This document shows positions 7,372 through 15,447 of a DNA stretch of 20,430 bases, one piece after another. Where the stretch lies: NCBI GenBank assembly GCA_013823505.1, contig PNMH01000069.1:1-20430 (forward strand), written 5' to 3'. This DNA comes from Polaromonas sp. (GTDB taxonomy: Bacteria > Pseudomonadota > Gammaproteobacteria > Burkholderiales > Burkholderiaceae). The position numbers and the translations under genes were made by a program. The notes beneath the pieces were generated by a model, which was not told where the DNA came from, ran no database searches, and saw nothing but the letters and a program-made list of their open reading frames with translations. Numbering within the stretch: the stretch's first letter is position 1; each line of letters begins with the position of its first letter.

Positions 7372-8145
7372 ATGGACAACTGGACCCCTTTCCCCTGGAC
7401 CGTGAATCCCCGGTTCGACCCCACCCACCTGCAACGCCAGTGGAGCCGTCTCCACATGGGCGACGCAGAGCCATGGCCGGAGCGGGCCGACGTGCAGGCG
7501 GCCTGGATGCTGTTTCACAACGGGGAGTTCCAACGCGCCGCCATGGAGGGCCTGGCCCTGGGTGACGCGGGCATGAATGTGGCCAACAAGGCCACGTGCA
7601 TCTACGCCAACTACCTGGAGCCGCGCGAACACGCTCGCCAGCAACTCTTGCTGGAGGCCGCCACCCGGGCCGAAGCGCTGCAGAAGCGGGAGCCGAACAA
7701 TGCCGGTGCCTGGTACTGGCAAGCCTACGCGCTGGCACGCTACAGCCAGTGCATCAGCGTGGCCAAGGCACTCACGCAGGGCCTGGGTGTGAAGATCCGT
7801 CAGGCACTGGAGACCACCATTGCCCTGGCGCCGCGCCACGCCGACGCCCATCTCGCCTTGGCCGGCTACCACGCCGAGGTGATTGACAAGGTGGGCGCGC
7901 TGGTCGGCGGCATGACGCACGGCGCCAGCAAGGACGCCGGTCTGGCGCTCTACCAGAAGGCGCTAGCACTCAACCCCGATTCGGCCGTTACCCTGTCCGA
8001 GTACGCCAACGGCCTGATCATGCTGGATGGCCACAAGCGCATGGAAGAAGCTCGCCACCTGCAGGACCGCGCAGCGGCCATGCAACCGCTGGATGCCATG
8101 GAGCAGCTCTACGTGGCCTCGGTGCGGCTGGTTTTGGAAGGTTAG
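7372..8145 (+). CDS. Uncharacterised helical protein with TPR-like C-terminal part
   Basis: I do not recognise a function for this 257-aa protein. It has no signal peptide or membrane segment. The sequence is alanine-rich and helical, and residues about 140-225 look like degenerate tetratricopeptide repeats (ALALNPDSAVTLSEYANGL is the clearest unit). The N-terminus MDNWTPFPWTVNPRFDPTHL is proline/tryptophan-rich and distinctive. AGGAG with a short spacer precedes the ATG. It lies 17 bases after the PhaD-like gene on the same strand, so it is probably the last gene of the patatin operon. A scaffold or adaptor role is possible from the repeat type, but that is only inference. Confidence 0.8.
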   Translation: MDNWTPFPWTVNPRFDPTHLQRQWSRLHMGDAEPWPERADVQAAWMLFHNGEFQRAAMEGLALGDAGMNVANKATCIYANYLEPREHARQQLLLEAATRAEALQKREPNNAGAWYWQAYALARYSQCISVAKALTQGLGVKIRQALETTIALAPRHADAHLALAGYHAEVIDKVGALVGGMTHGASKDAGLALYQKALALNPDSAVTLSEYANGLIMLDGHKRMEEARHLQDRAAAMQPLDAMEQLYVASVRLVLEG

Positions 8146-8153
8146 GTCCAAGC

Positions 8154-8167
8154 CATAATCGCGCCCC
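8154..8167 (+). promoter_or_regulatory. Candidate -10 box for a leaderless LysR mRNA
   Basis: CATAAT at 8154-8159 matches the -10 consensus at five of six bases and is followed by eight bases and then the ATG. No Shine-Dalgarno sequence is visible between them. The likely transcription start is therefore the start codon itself. Confidence 0.5.
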
Positions 8168-9085
8168 ATGGAAACCAAGTGGCTCGAAGACTTCGTCAGC
8201 CTGGCTGAAACCCGCAGCTTCAGTCGCTCCGCGCAATTGCGGCATGTGACGCAGCCGGCATTTTCCCGGCGCATCCAGTCCCTGGAGGCCTGGGCGGGCA
8301 CCGATCTCGTGGACCGGTCTTCGTACCCCACGCGACTCACGCCCGCCGGGCAGACCCTCTACGACCAGTCGCTGGAAATGCTGCAGGCCCTCCAAAGCAC
8401 GCGCGCCATGCTGCGGGCCCACACGGCTGCGGCTCAGGACGTGATCGAGTTTGCCGTGCCGCACACGCTGGCCTTCACGTTTTTCCCCTCGTGGCTCTCC
8501 AGCCTGCGCGAGACCTGCGGCCCGATCAAAAGTCGCCTGATTGCGCTGAACGTGCACGATGCCGTGTTGCGACTGGTTGAAGGCAGCTGCGACCTGTTGA
8601 TTGCCTACCACCACGAATCGCAGCCGATCCAGCTCGACGCCAACCGGTACGAAATGCTGCCGCTGGGCCGCGAACTGCTGGCGCCTTATGTGAAGCCCAC
8701 CGCCACCGGCGCGCCCACCTTCTCGCTCCCTGGTCTGGCGGGCCAGCCCCAGCCCTACCTGGCCTACGCGCCCGGCGCCTACCTCGGCCGAGCGGTGGAC
8801 CAGATGCTCAAACAAAGCAGCGTCCCGGTTCATCTGGACCGCATCTACGAGACCGACATGGCCGAGGGGCTCAAGGCCATGGCGTTGGAAGGACACGGCA
8901 TTGCGTTCCTGCCCGCCAGCGCGGTGCGCAACGAGGTGGCTGCGCGCAAGCTGGTGTCGGCCGGCGGTGGCCTGGAGACCTCGCTGGACATCCGCATCTA
9001 CCGGGAGCGGCCCACTGCGCGCAAGGCCAAGGGCCCGGTGGAGAAATTCTGGAGCGACCTCCAGCACCGGCTGGGCGCGGCCTGA
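8168..9085 (+). CDS. LysR-family transcriptional regulator, HypT-like
   Basis: This 305-aa protein has a LysR winged helix-turn-helix at residues about 1-65 (SFSRSAQLRHVTQPAFSRRI) and a substrate-binding domain from about 90. The opening METKWLEDFV and the following motif resemble E. coli HypT/YjiE (ETKWLYDFLTL, SQPAFSRRI), a LysR subgroup best known for responding to hypochlorite. Membership of the subgroup does not prove that signal here. The gene reads in the same direction as the glutamate/aspartate importer, which begins 277 bases downstream. That makes it a plausible regulator of the importer, although it could act elsewhere. Its start is fixed by a near-consensus -10 box eight bases upstream. 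Confidence 0.87.
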   Translation: METKWLEDFVSLAETRSFSRSAQLRHVTQPAFSRRIQSLEAWAGTDLVDRSSYPTRLTPAGQTLYDQSLEMLQALQSTRAMLRAHTAAAQDVIEFAVPHTLAFTFFPSWLSSLRETCGPIKSRLIALNVHDAVLRLVEGSCDLLIAYHHESQPIQLDANRYEMLPLGRELLAPYVKPTATGAPTFSLPGLAGQPQPYLAYAPGAYLGRAVDQMLKQSSVPVHLDRIYETDMAEGLKAMALEGHGIAFLPASAVRNEVAARKLVSAGGGLETSLDIRIYRERPTARKAKGPVEKFWSDLQHRLGAA

Positions 9086-9362
9086 TTCCACGGCATTCGA
9101 AGTGCCTAGCGTGCGAGAGCGCACCCCGCCATTGGGGTAAATTCGGACATGAACGGTTTGCATGACCGACGCTGCAAACGGCATTGGCCTTTGCACCGGC
9201 CGCTGGCTACATTGGCCGGCTGTACGTTACCCCGTGGGGTTTCCCGGGTGGTACGGAGGTTGCATGCAGCGCATCATTCGGGGGTCCCTGTTTTCTGGAC
9301 GGGCCTCGCATCCCGATGAAAACCGTTCACCTTTCGTTTTTTTCACAAGCAAGGAGATAGAT
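9086..9362 (+). promoter_or_regulatory. Upstream region of the glt operon
   Basis: This 277-base gap holds no gene I can support. It contains a 7-bp perfect dyad (9156-9179), two short ACCCC/GGGGT hairpins (9123-9138 and 9229-9240), and a modest promoter candidate, TTGGCC at 9184-9189 and TACATT at 9208-9213 with an 18-base spacer. A strong AAGGAG (9351-9356) precedes the gltI ATG by six bases. A leader of about 140 bases would follow the promoter candidate, if it is real. Confidence 0.4.
9156..9179. promoter_or_regulatory. Dyad GTTTGCA-N10-TGCAAAC, possible regulator site
   Basis: The two arms are exact reverse complements separated by ten bases. The dyad sits just upstream of the best glt promoter candidate and 71 bases after the LysR gene. 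LysR proteins bind imperfect dyads of this general size, so it is a candidate operator; there is no direct evidence. Confidence 0.4.
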
Positions 9363-10262
9363 ATGAAGAAACACCTGCTCGCATGGGCCGTGACCGCACT
9401 GGCCGCCAGCAGCGCCCTGGCTCAAACCGGCGACACGCTGGCCAAGATCAAGGCGTCCGGCAGCGTGTCCCTGGGCGTGCGTGAGTCGTCCGGCCTGGGT
9501 TACACCCTGGGCAACGGCAAGTACGTCGGCTTCCACACCGAAATGGGTGAAATCGTCCTGTCCGACATCCGCAAGCAGTTGGGCATGACCGCGCTGGAAG
9601 TGAAGTACCAGCCAGTCACCTCGCAGAACCGCATCCCCCTGGTGCAAAACGGCACGGTGGACATCGAGTGCGGCTCCACCACCAACAATGCCACGCGCCA
9701 GAAAGACGTGTCTTTCGCCGTGACGACCTACGTGGAAGAAGTGCGCATTGCGGTGAAGGCCAACTCCGGCATCAACGGCATCAAGGACCTGGCCGGCAAG
9801 AACGTGGCCACCACCACCGGCACCACCTCGGTGCAGACCCTGCGCAAGAACGAGCGCGCCGGCGGCATCGACTTCAAGGAGGTCTACGGCAAGGATCACG
9901 CCGACAGCTTCCTGCTGCTGGAGTCGGGCCGCGCTGATGCGTTCGTGATGGACGGCTCCATCCTGGCCGCCAACATCTCCAAGGCCAAGAACCCCGCCGA
10001 CTTCAAGATCGTCGGTGAAGTGCTGTCGGTCGAGCCGATCGCCTGCATGCTGCGCAAGGACGACCCGGCGTTCAAGAAGGCCGTGGACGACAGCATCAAG
10101 CGCCAGATCGCCGACGGCTCGCTCGCCAAGCTGTACGACAAGTGGTTCATGCAGCCGATTCCGCCCGCCAACGTGAAGATCGGGCTGCCGATCTCCGACG
10201 CCACCAAGGCGGCTTGGGCTGCACCGAACGACAAGCCGATGGAAGACTACGCCAAGAAGTAA
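9363..10262 (+). CDS. gltI: Glutamate/aspartate ABC transporter binding protein
   Basis: This 299-aa periplasmic protein begins with a signal peptide (KK, hydrophobic core, ASSALA, cleavage near residue 21) and continues as a family-3 solute-binding protein. RESS near the N-terminus, [11 protein letters not shown], the TTGTT segment and KWFMQPIPP are characteristic of the GltI/DEBP group that captures glutamate and aspartate. The ATG at 9363 has a strong AAGGAG six bases upstream and begins the signal peptide exactly, so a longer in-frame reading from 9162 is rejected. It heads the permease and ATPase genes, and a hairpin after it may keep its expression above theirs. Specificity for glutamate/aspartate is inferred from the family. 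Confidence 0.93.
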   Translation: MKKHLLAWAVTALAASSALAQTGDTLAKIKASGSVSLGVRESSGLGYTLGNGKYVGFHTEMGEIVLSDIRKQLGMTALEVKYQPVTSQNRIPLVQNGTVDIECGSTTNNATRQKDVSFAVTTYVEEVRIAVKANSGINGIKDLAGKNVATTTGTTSVQTLRKNERAGGIDFKEVYGKDHADSFLLLESGRADAFVMDGSILAANISKAKNPADFKIVGEVLSVEPIACMLRKDDPAFKKAVDDSIKRQIADGSLAKLYDKWFMQPIPPANVKIGLPISDATKAAWAAPNDKPMEDYAKK

Positions 10263-10280
10263 GCGCGCAAGCTTCTGGCA

Positions 10281-10315
10281 CGCCCCTTCAAGTGGACCAT
10301 TTGAAGGGGCGTTTT
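10281..10315 (+). terminator. Intra-operon terminator or attenuator hairpin between gltI and gltJ
   Basis: CGCCCCTTCAA (10281-10291) pairs exactly with TTGAAGGGGCG (10301-10311) around a nine-base loop, and four T residues follow. The T-run is short, so partial readthrough into gltJ is likely. Two further CGCCCC/GGGGCG segments lie just downstream (10322-10327 and 10336-10341) and could form alternative pairings. Confidence 0.7.
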
Positions 10316-10371
10316 CGTAGACGCCCCCATTTCATGGGGCGATGCGCGGACGATAAAAAGAAAGGGCTCCT

Positions 10372-11127
10372 ATGAGCTGGGATTGGCAGGTGTTCTGCGA
10401 GGACACCATCGAACGGCAGCCGGTGCAGGGCTGCTTTGGCAAGGGAGGCGACATCACTTACCTCGACTGGATGCTGTCGGCCTGGGGCTGGACGGTGTCG
10501 GTTGCGCTGTTGGCCCTGTTGCTGGCGCTGGTGTTGGGCATCCTGATCGGCACGCTGCGCACGTTGCCCGATCGACCCATGGTGGTGCGTCTGGGCAACG
10601 CCTGGGTGGAGCTGTTCCGCAACATCCCGTTGCTGGTGCAGATCTTCCTCTGGTACCACGTGCTGCCTTCCATGTTCAATGTGCTGCAGGGTGTGCCGGG
10701 CTTCGTGCTCGTGGTGTTTGCCCTGGGCTTCTTCACCTCGGCGCGCATCGCCGAGCAGGTGCGATCGGGCATCCAGGCCCTGCCGCGTGGCCAGCGTTAT
10801 GCGGGCATGGCGATGGGTTTCACCACCTTCCAGTACTACCGCTATGTGCTGCTGCCCATGGCGTTTCGCATCATCATCCCGCCGCTCACCAGCGAGACCA
10901 TGAACATCTTCAAGAACTCCTCGGTGGCGTTCGCGGTGTCGGTGTCCGAGCTCACCATGTTCGCCATGCAGGCGCAGGAAGAGACCTCGCGCGGTGTCGA
11001 GGTCTACCTCGCCGTGACCGGTCTCTACATCGTCTCGGCCTTCGCCATCAACCGCATCATGGCCTTCATTGAAAAGCGCGCGCGCATACCGGGGTTTGTG
11101 GTCGCCGGCGGATCGGGAGGACATTGA
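10372..11127 (+). CDS. gltJ: Glutamate/aspartate ABC transporter permease
   Basis: This 251-aa inner-membrane protein belongs to the HisM/GltJ permease family of polar amino-acid importers. After a short N-terminal segment that includes two cysteines, hydrophobic helices begin near residue 33. The EAA-type loop that contacts the ATPase is visible as RIAEQVRSGIQALPRGQRYA, followed by a G-rich turn. It pairs with the next permease to form the channel. The ribosome binding site is weak (AAAGGG before the ATG). The stop is one base from the start of gltK, so the two are probably translated together. Order and content match E. coli gltIJKL. Confidence 0.92.
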   Translation: MSWDWQVFCEDTIERQPVQGCFGKGGDITYLDWMLSAWGWTVSVALLALLLALVLGILIGTLRTLPDRPMVVRLGNAWVELFRNIPLLVQIFLWYHVLPSMFNVLQGVPGFVLVVFALGFFTSARIAEQVRSGIQALPRGQRYAGMAMGFTTFQYYRYVLLPMAFRIIIPPLTSETMNIFKNSSVAFAVSVSELTMFAMQAQEETSRGVEVYLAVTGLYIVSAFAINRIMAFIEKRARIPGFVVAGGSGGH

Positions 11128-11128
11128 G

Positions 11129-11800
11129 ATGAATTTGAATCTCGATTTTTCCTTCTACAACTGGGACCTGATCACCAACTTCGTGCTGAAGGGTCTGTAC
11201 TTCAGCGTGATGTTGACCATCGTGGCCACCATCGGCGGCATCCTCTTCGGAACCGTGCTCGCGCTCATGCGCCTCTCGGGCAAGAAGTGGCTTGAGGCGC
11301 CGGCCACCATCTACGTCAACGGCATGCGCAGCATTCCGCTGGTGATGGTGATCCTGTGGTTCTTCCTGCTGGTGCCGCTGTTGATCGGCCGGCCCATCGG
11401 CGCCGAGGTCTCGGCGGTGATCACCTTCATCGCCTTCGAGGCGGCGTACTTCAGCGAAATCATGCGCGCGGGCATCCAGTCCATCCCCCGGGGTCAGGTG
11501 AACGCGGGCCAGGCTCTGGGCATGACCTACGGCCAGAACATGAAGCTGGTGGTGCTGCCCCAGGCATTCCGCAACATGCTGCCGGTGCTGCTCACGCAGA
11601 CCATCATCCTGTTCCAGGACACCTCGCTGGTCTATGCCATCGGCGCCTACGACATGCTCAAGGGCTTCGAGGTCGCGGGCAAGAACTTCGGTCGTCCGAT
11701 CGAGGCCTACCTCGCCGCCGCCGTGGTGTATTTCGTCATGTGCTACGCACTGTCGTGGTCCGTCAAACAGCTGCACAAAAAGATCGCCATCATCCGTTGA
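11129..11800 (+). CDS. gltK: Glutamate/aspartate ABC transporter permease
   Basis: This 223-aa integral membrane protein is the second permease of the importer. It has about five hydrophobic helices and a clear EAA loop, EAAYFSEIMRAGIQSIPRGQ, which docks onto GltL. The start at 11129 is preceded by GGGAGG with a suitable spacer and follows the gltJ stop by one base; an in-frame start at 11069 would lie inside gltJ. Length agrees with E. coli GltK (224 aa). The C-terminus KQLHKKIAIIR is basic and cytoplasmic, as usual. Confidence 0.93.
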   Translation: MNLNLDFSFYNWDLITNFVLKGLYFSVMLTIVATIGGILFGTVLALMRLSGKKWLEAPATIYVNGMRSIPLVMVILWFFLLVPLLIGRPIGAEVSAVITFIAFEAAYFSEIMRAGIQSIPRGQVNAGQALGMTYGQNMKLVVLPQAFRNMLPVLLTQTIILFQDTSLVYAIGAYDMLKGFEVAGKNFGRPIEAYLAAAVVYFVMCYALSWSVKQLHKKIAIIR

Positions 11801-11824
11801 TGCAACCGCTACTCAGGAATTGCC

Positions 11825-12562
11825 ATGATTGAACTCAAGAACGTCTCCAAGTGGTACGGCAGCGTGCAGGTGCTTACCGACTGCTCCACCAACATCCAGA
11901 AGGGCGAAGTGGTCGTGGTCTGCGGCCCCTCGGGCTCGGGCAAGTCGACCCTCATCAAGACCATCAACGCGCTCGAGCCCTTCCAGAAGGGCGAGATCAC
12001 GGTGGACGGCGTGCCGGTGCACGACCCCAAGACCGACCTGCCCAAGCTGCGCAGCCGCGTGGGCATGGTGTTCCAGCATTTCGAACTGTTTCCGCACCTG
12101 TCGGTGACCGAGAACCTCACGATCGCCCAGATCAAGGTGCTGGGCCGCAACCCCGATGAAGCCAAGAAGCGTGGCCTGAAGATGCTCGACCGCGTGGGCT
12201 TGTCGCTGCACAAGGACAAGTTTCCGGGTCAGCTCTCCGGTGGTCAGCAGCAGCGGGTAGCGATCGCGCGCGCGCTGTCCATGGACCCGATCGTGATGCT
12301 GTTCGACGAACCCACCTCGGCGCTCGACCCCGAGATGGTCGGCGAGGTGCTCGACGTCATGATCGGCCTGGCCAACGAAGGCATGACCATGATGTGCGTG
12401 ACGCACGAGATGGGTTTTGCGCGCAAGGTCAGCAACCGCGTGATCTTCATGGACGTGGGCGGCAAGATCCTGGAAGACTGCTCGAAAGACGACTTCTTCG
12501 GCAAGCCCGAAGACCGCCAGCCGCGCACCAAGGACTTTCTCAACAAGATCCTGGCGCACTGA
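11825..12562 (+). CDS. gltL: Glutamate/aspartate ABC transporter ATPase
   Basis: This 245-aa ATPase energises the GltJK channel. Walker [10 protein letters not shown] is at residues 34-42, the signature [15 protein letters not shown] begins at 137, and Walker [16 protein letters not shown] follows; the switch histidine is in CVTHEMGFA. These match the GlnQ/HisP/GltL group. AGGA stands six bases before the ATG, and gltK ends 24 bases upstream. No good terminator follows, so transcription may continue into the second binding-protein gene. Confidence 0.94.
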   Translation: MIELKNVSKWYGSVQVLTDCSTNIQKGEVVVVCGPSGSGKSTLIKTINALEPFQKGEITVDGVPVHDPKTDLPKLRSRVGMVFQHFELFPHLSVTENLTIAQIKVLGRNPDEAKKRGLKMLDRVGLSLHKDKFPGQLSGGQQQRVAIARALSMDPIVMLFDEPTSALDPEMVGEVLDVMIGLANEGMTMMCVTHEMGFARKVSNRVIFMDVGGKILEDCSKDDFFGKPEDRQPRTKDFLNKILAH

Positions 12563-12699
12563 GCGCCGGCGCAACTCTGCCACCAGACGGCTTCTCCGCC
12601 CGACCGTGGGCGGGGTGCTGCGACGTCACGCGTTGGCGAGCCAGCCTGCGCCACGTCCTTTTGTTCACCCGACGTTCCCTTCCCGACAGGATCGTTTCC

Positions 12700-13599
12700 A
12701 TGACGCAAGCATTCTTCACGGCAAGACATTTCCTGATCCTGCTCGCCTTGTTTGGCGCCGCCGCACAGGCGCAAACCGGCCCGGTGCTGGACCGCATCAA
12801 GGCCGAGGGCCGGTTGGTGCTCGCCCACCGCGAGTCCTCGGTGCCGTTCTCCTTCCTCGACGCGCAAGGGCGGCCGGTCGGCTACGCGCTGGACATCTGC
12901 CGCCGCCTCGCGGTGGCGGTGCAGCGGCAGCTGGGCATGGACAAACTGTCGGTGGAGCTCCTGCAGGTCACGCCGGCCAATCGGATCGACACGGTGGCCC
13001 AGGGCAAGGCCCAGATGGAGTGCGGCTCCACCACCAACAACGCCACGCGCCGCGAGAAGGTGGATTTCACCATCCCGCATTTCATCACCGGTGCGCGCCT
13101 GATGGTGTCGCGTGACAGCGCGGTGGACCGAGTGGATCACCCTCAGCTCAAGACCGTGGTCTCTACCCGCAACACCACGCCGCTGGCGATGCTGCGCCGC
13201 ATCGACCGCGAGCGCTTCCTCAAGCTCAAGATCATCGAAGCCGACGATCACGAGCAGGCCGTGTCCATGGTCGAAAAAGGGCAGGCCGACGCCTTTGCCA
13301 TGGACGACGTGTTGCTGTATGGGCTGGCCGCCGGGCGCCCCGACCCGAACGCGCTCAAGGTGGTCGGGCGCTTCTTCACTACCGAACCGCTGGCCATCAT
13401 GTTGCCTAGGGAGGACGCGGCCTTCAAGAAGATCATCGACGACGAAATGCGTCGCCTCATCTACAGCGGCGAAATCAAGGCGATCTACGCAGAATGGTTC
13501 GAGAAGCCCATTCCGCCCAAGGGCCTGTCGCTGAACCTGCCCATCAGCTACTTGCTGAAGGACTTCTGGAAGTACCCCACCGACAAGGTGCCCCTGTGA
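12700..13599 (+). CDS. Second family-3 amino-acid binding protein, GltI paralogue
   Basis: This 299-aa protein has a signal peptide (core [14 protein letters not shown], cleavage near residue 24) and the same fold and landmarks as the GltI upstream: [16 protein letters not shown], a TRNTT segment in place of TTGTT, and KPIPPKG near the end. It has the same length as GltI but has diverged widely elsewhere. It begins 137 bases after gltL, with an AGGA eight bases upstream of the ATG. It may feed the same permease with a different amino acid or affinity, or serve as a sensor; the sequence does not decide. The pyrC promoter candidate overlaps its end. Confidence 0.88.
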   Translation: MTQAFFTARHFLILLALFGAAAQAQTGPVLDRIKAEGRLVLAHRESSVPFSFLDAQGRPVGYALDICRRLAVAVQRQLGMDKLSVELLQVTPANRIDTVAQGKAQMECGSTTNNATRREKVDFTIPHFITGARLMVSRDSAVDRVDHPQLKTVVSTRNTTPLAMLRRIDRERFLKLKIIEADDHEQAVSMVEKGQADAFAMDDVLLYGLAAGRPDPNALKVVGRFFTTEPLAIMLPREDAAFKKIIDDEMRRLIYSGEIKAIYAEWFEKPIPPKGLSLNLPISYLLKDFWKYPTDKVPL

Positions 13600-13615
13600 C
13601 GGCCGGGGGGTTTGC

Positions 13616-13627
13616 GACAATCGGGGC
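13616..13627 (+). promoter_or_regulatory. Candidate -10 box for a leaderless pyrC mRNA
   Basis: GACAAT at 13616-13621 matches the -10 consensus at four of six bases, and the ATG follows after six bases. The GGGG next to the start is too close to act as a normal ribosome binding site. A GTGACG at 13596-13601 is a possible -35, although the spacing of 14 is short. Confidence 0.4.
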
Positions 13628-14680
13628 ATGAACGCTGCCACCATGTCCCCAGACACCCTCACCATCACCCGCCCCGACGACTGGCACCTGCACGTGCGCG
13701 ACGGAGACGCCCTGCGCACCGTGGTGCCGCACACCGCTGCCCAGTTCGCCCGCGCAATCATCATGCCCAACCTCAAGCCGCCGGTGACCACCGCGGCGCA
13801 GGCCGTGGCCTACCGCGACCGCATCCGCGCCGCCGTGCCCGAAGGCATGAGCTTTGAGCCGCTGATGACGCTCTACCTCACCGACAATCTGCCCGCCGAC
13901 GAGATCGCGCGCGCCAAGGACGCCGGTGTGGTCGCCGCCAAGCTCTATCCCGCTGGCGCCACCACCAACAGCGATGCCGGCGTGACCGACATCCGCAAGA
14001 CGCACAAGACGCTGGAGGCCATGCAGCGCGCTGGCCTGCTGCTGCTGGTGCACGGCGAGGTCACCTCGCCAGACATCGACCTGTTCGACCGCGAAGCCGT
14101 GTTCATCGACCAGCAGATGATCCCGCTGCGCCGCGACTTCCCCGAACTCAAGGTGGTGTTCGAGCACATCACCACGAAAGAGGCCGCGCAGTATGTGGCC
14201 GAGGCCGGACCGTTCACCGCGGCCACGCTCACCGCGCACCACCTGCTCTACAACCGCAACGCCATCTTCACGGGTGGCATCCGCCCGCACTACTACTGCC
14301 TGCCGGTGCTCAAGCGCGAAACCCACCGCCAGGCCTTGGTGGCAGCCGCCACCAGTGGCAACGACCGCTTTTTCCTCGGCACCGACAGCGCACCGCACCC
14401 GGCGCACCTGAAGGAACACGCCACCGGTTGCGCGGGCTGCTACACCGCGCACGCCGCGATCGAGATGTACGCCGAGGCCTTTGACTCGGTGGGCGCGCTC
14501 GACAAGCTCGAAGCCTTCGCCAGCTTCAACGGCCCGGCTTTCTACAGCCTGCCGCGCAACAGCGGCAGCGTCACCCTGAAACGCGAAAGCTGGACGACCC
14601 CCGAGAGCTTCCGCTTCGGCGAGGCCGATCTCAAGCCGCTGCGCGGCGGGGAAGTGTTGCCCTGGCGCCTGCAGGCCTGA
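13628..14680 (+). CDS. pyrC: Dihydroorotase, class II
   Basis: This 350-aa enzyme closes carbamoyl-aspartate to dihydroorotate, the third step of pyrimidine synthesis. The two-zinc site is complete: His20 and His22 in WHLHVRDGD, the carboxylated Lys105 in AAKLYPAG, His142 in LVHGEV, His180 in FEHIT, and Asp253 in GTDSAPH. Length and spacing match E. coli PyrC (348 aa). A second ATG at codon 6 is a possible alternative start; 13628 is kept because it sits at the usual distance from a -10-like box. The stop codon overlaps the next start by one base. Confidence 0.95.
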   Translation: MNAATMSPDTLTITRPDDWHLHVRDGDALRTVVPHTAAQFARAIIMPNLKPPVTTAAQAVAYRDRIRAAVPEGMSFEPLMTLYLTDNLPADEIARAKDAGVVAAKLYPAGATTNSDAGVTDIRKTHKTLEAMQRAGLLLLVHGEVTSPDIDLFDREAVFIDQQMIPLRRDFPELKVVFEHITTKEAAQYVAEAGPFTAATLTAHHLLYNRNAIFTGGIRPHYYCLPVLKRETHRQALVAAATSGNDRFFLGTDSAPHPAHLKEHATGCAGCYTAHAAIEMYAEAFDSVGALDKLEAFASFNGPAFYSLPRNSGSVTLKRESWTTPESFRFGEADLKPLRGGEVLPWRLQA

Positions 14681-15447
14681 TGTTGGGCGGTGCGTCGCCG
14701 GACTGGTCCGAACCGTGGTTCGCACCGGTTGCCGCCGACGGCAGGTCGGTTCAATGCCACCTGAGCACCGGCCACGACCTGCCCCAGGCGCTGGGTGCGT
14801 TGCCGACTTGCCCGGTCCGCTTCGTGCCCCAGACCGCGCTTCCCCCGGGCACCGCGTACGAACAGTTCATCTTCGACACCGGTTGCGTGCCCACGCGCGA
14901 AAACCTGCACGACTTCTTCAACGGTCTGTGCTGGTTGCGCTTTCCGCAGACCAAACAGCGGCTGAACCGCCTGCAGGCGGCCGAGATCGCAGCGGCCGGT
15001 GTGCGCGAGGTGCGCGGGCCGGTGCGCGACGCGCTCACGCTGTTTGACGAAAACGCTGCGCTGCTGCAGGCGCCCGAACCGCTGTGGGACGCCTTGACCG
15101 GGCGCGATTGGCAGCGCTTGTTCGTCACCTTGCGACCGCTCTGGGCGCAGGCCCGGCTGGTGCTGTTTGGCCACGCCTTGTTGGAAAAGCTGGTCATCCC
15201 TTACAAGTCGATCACGGCCCACGTGTTTCTGGAGCCGGTACCCATGGACCTGGGTGACGACGTCGCGGCCTGGGACGCTTGGTTGGCCCAAGGCCTGAGC
15301 GCGCCGCTGCTGGCCACCAAGCCGTTCACGCCCTTGCCGGTGCTGGGTGTGCCGGGCTGGTGGCCGGCGAACGACGATCCTGCTTACTATGCCGACGCTG
15401 GCGTGTTCCGCCCTCGGCGCACCAGCATTCCATTGGACCATCCATGA
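14680..15447 (+). CDS. DUF3025-family protein of unknown function
   Basis: This 255-aa soluble protein carries the family's characteristic segment, YEQFIFDTGCVPTRENLHDF followed by FNGLCWLRFPQTK, at about residues 60-95. I know of no assigned biochemical function. It has no signal peptide or membrane helix. Its ATG shares one base with the pyrC stop (TGATG), and its own stop overlaps the start of the glutamine-synthetase-like gene by four bases (ATGA). Translation of all three genes is therefore likely coupled, which hints at a shared role in nitrogen or glutamate-related metabolism. That link is inference. Confidence 0.85.
   Translation: MLGGASPDWSEPWFAPVAADGRSVQCHLSTGHDLPQALGALPTCPVRFVPQTALPPGTAYEQFIFDTGCVPTRENLHDFFNGLCWLRFPQTKQRLNRLQAAEIAAAGVREVRGPVRDALTLFDENAALLQAPEPLWDALTGRDWQRLFVTLRPLWAQARLVLFGHALLEKLVIPYKSITAHVFLEPVPMDLGDDVAAWDAWLAQGLSAPLLATKPFTPLPVLGVPGWWPANDDPAYYADAGVFRPRRTSIPLDHP

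Noticed and set aside
9181..9220. Possible sigma-54 promoter before gltI
   Set aside because: GG and GC elements occur, but not at the required -24/-12 spacing with TGGC and TTGC.
12596..12613. Hairpin CCGCCC/GGGCGG after gltL as a terminator
   Set aside because: No T-run follows the six-base stem, so it is at most a weak pause or mRNA-stability element.
9666..13051. The shared 34-base stretch in both binding-protein genes as a direct repeat or recombination site
   Set aside because: It encodes the conserved ligand-site motif [11 protein letters not shown] in both, so protein constraint plus common codons is sufficient explanation.
12244..13791. A 515-codon minus-strand open frame across gltL and the second binding protein
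   Set aside because: It spans several real plus-strand genes and shows no domain; it is an antisense artefact of GC-rich codons.
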